A DNA stretch of 64,000 bases, from NCBI RefSeq assembly GCF_028009165.1, contig NC_079242.1, positions 2,108,001 through 2,172,000 on the forward strand, in the 5' to 3' direction. Every line of letters starts with the position of its first letter. Position 1 is the first letter of the stretch. A program made the position numbers and the translations under genes. The notes under the pieces were generated by a model. The model was not told the DNA's origin. It saw only the letters and a list, made by a program, of their open reading frames with translations, and did not search any database. The DNA is from Akanthomyces muscarius (Eukaryota; Ascomycota; Sordariomycetes; Hypocreales; Cordycipitaceae). Positions 56,861-64,000 of this stretch are shown one piece after another.

Positions 56861-59536
56861 GTTTGCGTTGGGATAGCAGAGAGCGATGCGTGCCGTGCCC
56901 CGGGTATATGACGCTCGCAGACGACAGGTATTTTTTTGTCGGCGGCGCGGTTCGAGTTGACGATGTGAATCTGTGTTGGAATGGTACGCGGGACAGGGCT
57001 AGTAGTGAGACATGTCGAGCTCCTACTTCCTCATGGCAAGATGGCTGGAATCTTGCTCGGTCAGAACGGTAAAAATACGTCGGCTTGGGTGCCGAGAAAA
57101 TGGAGAGCAATCAAATTTGGCGAAAGGAAGTCCTTGCAACGAGCGGCGCGGGGCTTGGTGACTATGAAGCGAGTGGCGGCCAATAAACTGGCTTGGATGC
57201 AGGCAAAGAGCATGTAAGAGAGCCAGGCTGTGTATGCAGCGGCCGACGGGAGAGTGATATAGGAATACGAAAATAATACAAGAGTAAAGTACATGCACTC
57301 CACGCACCACGTATGGATTTCTTCGGACCACAAGGGATGGATAAGATGGGCACCAGAAGCACCGTCCTTGGTGGAGGATCCTTGGATGCATGATACGCAC
57401 CTGGGGGGCTTCACGAGGGGATAGCGAGAGGTGTCAAGGGTGAAACATGGCGGACGCCAAGGCAGGACAAGACCGACTAGGGAAGGTGGGAGAACGGATG
57501 AGCCTTCATGCCGTGCCTGGACGGTAACAAAGAATTGGCAACGTATCAATGCTCGGCTCAGCCGCATTATGTGACAGCCGGCAGTGGGCAAGTTCAGAAC
57601 CACGACTTCTGGTGGTCGGCGTGGCCGCAAAGACGGGGCCATGCTGCACGAGGCGCTGCTTGTCTTCGGCGTCGACTTGGTCTCGGGGCGCATCTCGGAA
57701 CAGCAATTGGCCCTTGTGTGGTGCCTCTGCGTACGGGGAACCTTGCAGGACCCCTCACTGTATGAAGAAGCTTGCGGTGCAGGCCCCGGTAGTTGGTTGG
57801 TACCAGGCAATTGGCTGCCCGGCCTGCAGAATCGTTGGCGGCGGCGCACCTGCAGGAATGTGGAAGCAGGGCCGTAGCCTTTATTTTACGCGACGGGGCG
57901 AAAAAGGGCGTTTTTGGGTGTGATGCACCGAGGGGCAAGGCTAGCTTCGGTGTTGAAGGTGTGATGATCGTGTCTTGGAGCCCAAGCTAGCGGGCGTTCT
58001 TCGGTATCCAATAACTACTCCGTAATTCCGTATATTCTGGCGGAATCTTGCGTTTGGCACCGCCGTCAGCCAGCCCGTCAGCAATCCCAATCCTGTGAGC
58101 GCGCTTGGCTGTGCGCTGTTCAATGGAGACGAACGCGAGGGCCAGACATGGGCCCGTGGCCATGGGTGGGATGACGGGGGACAAGCTGGGAGCGATGGCG
58201 AGCTAGAAGGCCCAAGGAATTATCAGCAAAAGGACAGGCACAACAGGGAAGAGGGTCAGATGCGAAACAGGGCCACCTCATGCTGCATGCATGAAGAAGA
58301 TCCAATGCCCTGTTTTATCTTTCGGGCGCTGCTGAAATGTAAGTATTCCTTTTGCCCTTTTTAGGTGCGTCAAGTCTGCTTCATCGGTGACGTCCCCGTC
58401 GCATCTACAAGGCTGCGCTGTGCCGCCGGGCAAGCCCAAGGGGCTGTCTGTGGTTGGACGGCCGCTGGAGGCGGCATGTCCATCGATACCGCATCGGGCT
58501 ACTTGATGTGGCTTGCAAGGCCAATAGACCTGTCGATTGGCTGTGACTTGAAGAAGGGCTGGGATTAGGCATTGTTGGGTGCAGGATGCAAGACGGAGAA
58601 TTGCAAGATTGAGAGTTGAGAGAGCCCGTTTGTCGTCCTCATTGGCCTTGCCGGTTGCCTGTTGAGGCCCGGCCGTCAACCAGTCACCTGCCAGCTGGCA
58701 CCAATACATGCTCTGTTTCTCGCAAAACATCCTCCTCAAAACCGCATCGCTATTTAACATTTACTGGCTTACTTGGGCCGAAATAATAACAGCACACCAA
58801 GAATCGCCAGCCTGACATTCTATGCCCTACTCGCACAATCCCCTCCCGGCCGCAGAGGACAGCGCCTGGTAGCAAATCAACGGGTCGCATTGCTGTACTA
58901 CCTAGGCTACATCCAGAAGCCGCGACCACATGCACCCGAAAAGCTGGTAACGCAACACAGCTGAATTATTCCAAGGCCCAAATAATTCTCCTAGGTTGAG
59001 GGATGACGACGCCACCGTGCGATGACAATATCATGTCCCCTTGGTCATGATGCGCGCGTTCTCTCTGTGCCGGTACTCCATCTACATCTCGCTCTTTGCA
59101 AGCACAGCCGAGCTGCGACAATCGACATTGCCGATGCCCATAGCCATCCATTCCATTATCTGTTGCATAGTCCACTTTCTTTTTCGAGGTGCCAGGTATA
59201 TCAGTTGATGTTCCAAAGCTAGGTGGCGAACCACCTGCGGCTGGTCCCCGCCAGACGACCTGAAACGCGAAGAACTCCTGTGACAGACACCACCAACTAA
59301 CACGGCGCCAGCTAACACAGGTCGCCAAACTTGGCTTTTGTTATTTATGACCGTCATGTATTATTACAACACATCCCGGCCGGCCCGCGCCCGTCCTGTT
59401 TACTACATGACACATGACGTCTATAGCGCATTGCGATATTCGCCTTATGATGGCCAGCTATTGATTGATACCTTGTGCCTTGCCCCGCCATCCTTGGTAA
59501 AAAAAAATTGACGCGTCGACCAAAAGATTGCATTCT
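56861..59536. other. Long gene-poor stretch (2.7 kb)
   Basis: Upstream of the coiled-coil gene and downstream of the helicase. ORFs up to 262 aa exist on both strands but none shows conserved motifs, good ATG context or splice structure. An ACTCCGTAATTCCGTA motif near 58015-58030 resembles CTCCGTA-type dispersed fungal repeats. Nothing else could be identified. Confidence 0.45.
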
Positions 59537-62017
59537 TTACCGGCTCGTGTTTAGCGAGGATAGGTCGGGGTACCGCAGATCGGCATTGTCCTCTAAATAG
59601 TCCATCCATCTTTTTAGGAATGAACTGCCCCTGCTCGCATACACAATAATAATGCAACCATGTTAGCCTCGTTTTTCTCTCCCGGGTCAGACGACCGACT
59701 GTCCAAAACGTCTCACGCTGTAAACGATGCCGTGCGGCCACACCAACATATAAAATTGCGGGCAAAGAACTCGGGCGTGGTGTGACGGCACTCAAAGTAC
59801 AGTACATGAAGACGTCGACGGGGAAATTATGCAGTGTTGCTTACCTCTTTACTGTTTCCGAATCTCCAATTACCGTCAGGGACCTCTTCGGTCGAGTCAT
59901 GGCCACTGTTGATCCCAAGTTAATCTTCTCGTCTTGTCTGAAGTCATTCATGCGCACCAGTCTCTGCATGAATCTTGGAGCCTGGAAAAAAAGCGAGGCT
60001 CAGCTCCGCCTCACCAAAAATGACATACCGTTCAGCCGTCTCTTTTCGCCCAAGAAACCCACCTCACCCTCGGAGTTACTTCGTACCAAGCTCACAATGA
60101 CGGCTTCCTTCTCGCGACCCTGGAAGCCATCGACACTGCCGAGCTCGATTCCTGGGAACCTTTCCTTGAGCGGCGCAAGAACAGCCAGCTTTGCACGACA
60201 CATGTTAGTACCCCTTGTCAATCCACATCCCGAACTGTAGCAAGATAAGCTCATACCTGCGCATTGTACGGCGTCACCACCGCAATGTCTTCTGCTCGCA
60301 CCCCAGCCTCCACTAGTATCGCTACATGCTGCTGCACCAGAGCTGCTTCCATTTCGTTGCTTTTGCTGTCACTATGTAGACTGGCCTTGCCCTTTTTCGG
60401 ATTATCGGCATCCTCTTCTTCGCTGCGCTCGGGGAAATCACCGCCTTGCGTATCAATGAAGATGAGCGGCTCGTTCGTATCCTCGCTATCCTCCACGTCG
60501 TATTCTAGCTCCTTGAGAAGCCTCGCCTTGACTGCGTCAGCAGCAACTAGCTTTGACTCGTAGAGCTCGTCGGAAGGGAAGCGCATGATTTTCTCATGCA
60601 TTCGGTATTGCGTTGTGAGCATTCGCTTGATCGATGGTCCGTGGAGTGCCAGCAGTCTATCAAAGAGCGTCGTCTCGAGTGTCAGACCCTTAATCGGCTT
60701 CGCCTCTGCGAGGTCCTTGAGCTTGAGAGCCGTCTTGGAGTTGCTGGATTTGATCGTCGGAGGCAGCTGCAGGTGATCGCCGGCACATACGGCCTTGTTG
60801 GCTGACAGCAATGGCACCCAGCACTGTGCCTCGAGCGCTTGGCTTGCTTCGTCAATAATCACAACGTCAAACTTTTCGTTGCGTAGCTGGTGACCGCCAG
60901 CTCCGTGAAGCGTAGCCAGCACCACCTTGCTTCCTCCTACTAGATTGCTAACGCACTTGCGTTCTCTTTCTCTGTATTCCTTTCGAAGCTCCCTCAAGTC
61001 GCCGTATATTTGCCTGCGCTCTTTGCCACTCTTTGTCTTTTTTATGGATGCCTGCTTGGCATCCATTTCAGCACGTACGTCTTTGACAATAGCGCCGGCG
61101 TCTGAAGTCTGTGTCAACACGTCAAGAGAGTGATTTACCACCGAAGGCAGCAGCCTAGCAGGGTGTCCCAGACGTAGAATTGGGACTTTGTGCGGCGAGA
61201 GTCTTTCGACAATATTGTCGACAGAGATATTAGACGGACCGCAAACCAATACTCTCTTTTTGAGCTTGATGAGCTGCAGAATGAGCTCTATCAATGTGTG
61301 CGTTTTCCCTGTCCCAGGAGGACCGTGTATCAGAGCAATCTCTCGCGATGCCAGCGCAAATCGAATAGCGTCTTTTTGGGAGTCGTTTAGAGTTGGATCA
61401 ATCCACTCGATTTTGCTCAGCTCCTCGTCCGCTGACAAGTCCTTTGGGACTGGCGATGGACTGGATAGCCCAAACAGCACCCGAATGAAGCTCGAATATT
61501 CTGCTTCGCTCATCTTTTGTAGCTTCTCCATCATCTGGTTCATCCTTCGGTACGTCACCTCGTCCGCCAACTTGACCATCCACACTTTGCCTCCAAATGC
61601 CACCTCATCTTTGCCCTCGTCCAATGCTGCAAAGACGGACGTTTTGTGCACCTTGGTCACCACGCCGCGGGCACCCTTCTTCTCCAGCTCCTGGATCTCC
61701 TTCTTCTTGGCACTGCCCGCAGGCTGGTCTGCCACGAGCACAATATCGCCGGTACGCAGACCGTGCTCTGGCAGTTCGCCCGTCGAGGAAGTGGCACTAT
61801 CTGGACCAAGCTCCAGCACTGTCCGGCCGCCAAGGCCGGTGCGCTGCGAAGAGACGACAAGGTTGGTGATGGCCAGGCCAGCGCGCTGTAGGCCGGCGGG
61901 GCTGTGATTGGTAATGAGGGAGCTTGTTTCCTGCACCTCGCTTTGCAGTTCGCGCTCTAACAGAGCCAGCTGCGTGCTAGCAAACGAAGGCACGTCGACT
62001 GGTTCCCTGGGAGCCAT
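59537..62017 (-). CDS. HCS1: SF1B helicase, HCS1/IGHMBP2 type (DNA polymerase alpha-associated helicase A)
   Basis: Four minus-strand exons: 60257-62017, 60029-60188, 59845-59905, 59537-59630 (691 aa; yeast Hcs1 is 683). Start [12 protein letters not shown]; the frame upstream opens with TTG. Walker A GPPGTGKT is at 232-239, motif II DEASQ at 389, then DHLQLPPTI (motif III), [15 protein letters not shown] (IV), VTPYNAQV and [19 protein letters not shown] (V), and [16 protein letters not shown] (VI), split over exons 2 and 3. An Upf1-like helicase with 5'-3' polarity. The family unwinds DNA and RNA; the yeast protein copurifies with DNA polymerase alpha. Exon 2 uses an AAAG acceptor after ACTAAC. 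The C-terminus ends [14 protein letters not shown]. The R3H and AN1 domains of the animal homologue are absent, as in fungi. Confidence 0.93.
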
Positions 62018-62451
62018 GTTGAAGGATATCTGTATGACGGAGGTCGGGTTGTGTAGTGCAAGCTGTGAGTTTGCTCGGCGTGGTGCAGTTCGGGACCCCA
62101 CCAATGACGAAATTAGAGCTATAGCTACAGCTCACCCATCGTCAGGTCGGTCAGCAGTCTAATGAAAATGTAGATTCAGTCAAAAACACTCATTTAAAAG
62201 AACCGATTTGGAATTTTTGGAGATCCTTAGACCATTTTACTTTCCTCCAACCAAAGTAAATTACATACATGTCCAAGACGGTGGTTGACTACAGATCATT
62301 CAACATCCAAGACCCAAACAACAAGCTCCGAAACAAAAAGATATGACGCCAGTGTAGATGTAAAGTTCCCCAACAGGGTACAGAATGATTCGCCAGAAAT
62401 GATGACCCATATATGCACGCATTCAACGGAAAGGGAAAAAAAAAATGAGCC
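62018..62451. other. Intergenic
   Basis: 434 bp between the helicase and DUF202 genes (both minus). AT-rich; no gene. Confidence 0.55.
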
Positions 62452-63524
62452 TCAGTCTGCCGGGTGTATCACCACAACCACAACCAGCGATGCAGCCATG
62501 ATGGCCAGCGCCACGAGGGACACCAGGACAATCGTCCCGCGACTAGCAGGAAACTTGCCCTTGAGAATCCACTCCTGGCCGTGAAAGTAGCGCTTGAACC
62601 CCAGCAGCAGGATCAGGATGCTGATGCCGAGAAACGTCGCGCCCAGCGGCCGGCCCAGACGCCGCAGCGCGTCCGGCGTGTTCTTGCCGTCGCTCAGCGA
62701 GGTGTTGAGTCGGAAGAGCTGGGTGACGGCGATGCCGATCGAGGCAAACGCGAGCGACGTGCGCAGCCAGGCGAGAAACGTCCGCTCTATTGGTGACGCA
62801 TCGGTGCATGTTAGCGAAATTGAAATTCCGGAGCAATAAACGCACACCATCCTTCGACATACCCAGGGCTAGATGATCTCTGGCGACGCTGCCTTTGTTT
62901 TCCAGCTCAATCGACTGATACTTGCCGAGCTGCTGCTTCCACCACGGCCTCTGGCCCTCCTCGCCCGTCCTCGTCCCCTCGTCGTCGCTGTCCGAGGCCA
63001 TCCCTACCGTCGGGGCCGGGGCCGTGGTCCTGGACCGCAGGCTGTATATGGAGTGAGTCCCGCTCCCCGGCGGCGGCGCCGACGCGCTCTCTTGAGGGTT
63101 CAGCGCCTGGTAGTTGTGGCTGGATCCGCGCGACACCATGCCCGTCGTCTCGTCGACCGCTTCATCGGCAAACTGCGTCTTGCGGCCAAACGACGAATGG
63201 CGCCGAATGGTGGCCGGGTCGGAGCCCATCTCGTCGGCGCGGCCTCTGGCGTTCTGCGGAAGAGGGGAGGGGGGTTAGCTGAGAGACGAGTGTGGAGGGC
63301 AACGAGGCCCTTTTGTCCTTTGCCCTCCGCGTCCAGGGCGGCGCCAAAGGAAAGCTCACTTCTAAAATCTCGTTGACTCGCTCGCTTCTCGACTGCCGCC
63401 GTTGCCGGAACCGGCCGGTGGTGATGGTGGTGGCGGCGGTGCTGTTGGATCTCACTGGGACAATCGGAGTGCTGCCCGAGTCTGATGCCGCGTTTGGAGC
63501 GGAAGCGGCCTCGTTGCTGCTCAT
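62452..63524 (-). CDS. DUF202-domain membrane protein with long disordered N-terminus
   Basis: Three minus-strand exons, 63360-63524, 62863-63253 and 62452-62786 (296 aa). The first 170 residues are Ser/Thr/Arg-rich and disordered. The DUF202 domain (PF02656) begins SVARDHLALGERTFLAWLRT, the ERTFLAWLR-type signature split by the second intron. It contains three hydrophobic spans (SLAFASIGIAVTQLF; GATFLGISILILLLGF; TIVLVSLVALAIMAASLVVV). The same domain forms the transmembrane part of VTC polyphosphate-synthesis subunits, but no SPX or VTC catalytic domain is present, so a vacuolar or plasma-membrane role is only a guess. The donor of exon 1 is GTGAGC. Confidence 0.85.
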
Positions 63525-64000
63525 CGTTCGCGCGTGGGCCGGGGGCAGGTGAGCACAGATATATAGGTATCTATCTCGGTTTAGGCTTTTTCCTCTGGCT
63601 GTATGCAGGCCGTTACTGCATGAGATGGGGGGCCGCTGCGTACGCGCCAGCCAAAGACGTTCGCTTGGACGGGGGAAAGAGCCCGAAGAGGGATCGTCTA
63701 ATTGTTCTGCGGCCAATGTTAGAAGACAATTGAGGGCAGATGCGATCGCGTCATTGCGAGATAGTGGGCTGGTGACTGCAGAGCTGCAGCTTGCTGGTCT
63801 TCTTACAGGGCACTAGCGACGCCGGCTCCACTGTACTGGGACCCGGGCCTGCAACGTCGGCATCGCCATCGGGGCATCACGAAACCTGGGTGGTGGGTGC
63901 GCTGTTTGTGGCGTAGTTATACATTTTTTGCAAAATCCTGTCCTATCTCTCCCGCTTTAACCGTACATGGCGAAAAAGTAGAAAATCTGGTGGCTGTGTT
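63525..64000. promoter_or_regulatory. Upstream region of the DUF202 gene
   Basis: 476 bp to the window edge. The part nearest 63524 is presumably the promoter. No further gene seen. Confidence 0.45.

Noticed and set aside
57061..57849. 262-aa minus-strand ORF in the gap upstream of the coiled-coil gene
   Set aside because: No conserved motif and overlapping ORFs of similar length on the other strand; kept only as part of the gap note.

Overview
The window reads as a nuclear segment of a filamentous ascomycete. Sordariomycetes, most likely Hypocreales, is my inference from protein flavour, not a search result. Genes are short-intron (about 50-80 bp) with GTRNGT-like donors, CTAAC/TACTAAC branch sites and YAG acceptors. 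Coding DNA is GC-rich at third positions, and promoters are pyrimidine-rich. I see no prokaryotic feature, no rRNA or tRNA gene, no CRISPR array and no intact transposon.

Layout. 1-4824 looks like the edge of a secondary-metabolism locus: the 3' end of one cytochrome P450, a BAHD/Tri101-like acyltransferase on the minus strand, and a divergently transcribed complete CYP65-like P450. 4825-12433 holds a 935-aa disordered fungal protein and two small secreted-protein loci, one of them frameshifted. From 12434 on the window is mostly housekeeping: APQ12 (nuclear envelope), GPN3 GTPase, S-adenosylmethionine synthetase, a PI-PLC X-domain protein, a mitochondrial-looking unknown, a frameshifted second-type glycyl-tRNA synthetase, MaoC hydratase 2, tubulin cofactor E, a PLR1-type aldo-keto reductase, U2AF35, an OSBP/Osh protein, a 1.1-kaa unknown, tRNA dihydrouridine synthase 2, a MICOS subunit of the Mic26/27 family, a ferric reductase, mitochondrial intermediate peptidase (OCT1), a coiled-coil unknown, an HCS1-type helicase and a DUF202 membrane protein.

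Apart from the P450-acyltransferase-P450 trio there is no operon-like functional grouping. Neighbours act in unrelated core processes, as is normal for fungal chromosomes.

The most notable signals are these: (i) two loci, glycyl-tRNA synthetase and a small secreted protein, each broken by what looks like one missing base; (ii) a palindromic TAGGTACCTA element recurring in clusters in at least nine intergenic places; (iii) a candidate long GC-AG first intron in the Osh gene; (iv) candidate secreted effector-like peptides beside the metabolite locus. I do not see a clearly new multi-gene system. Exon borders were placed by eye from splice consensus, reading frame and family similarity recalled from memory; no search was run. 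Annotated starts require ATG, so several proteins are shorter than their longest open frame.
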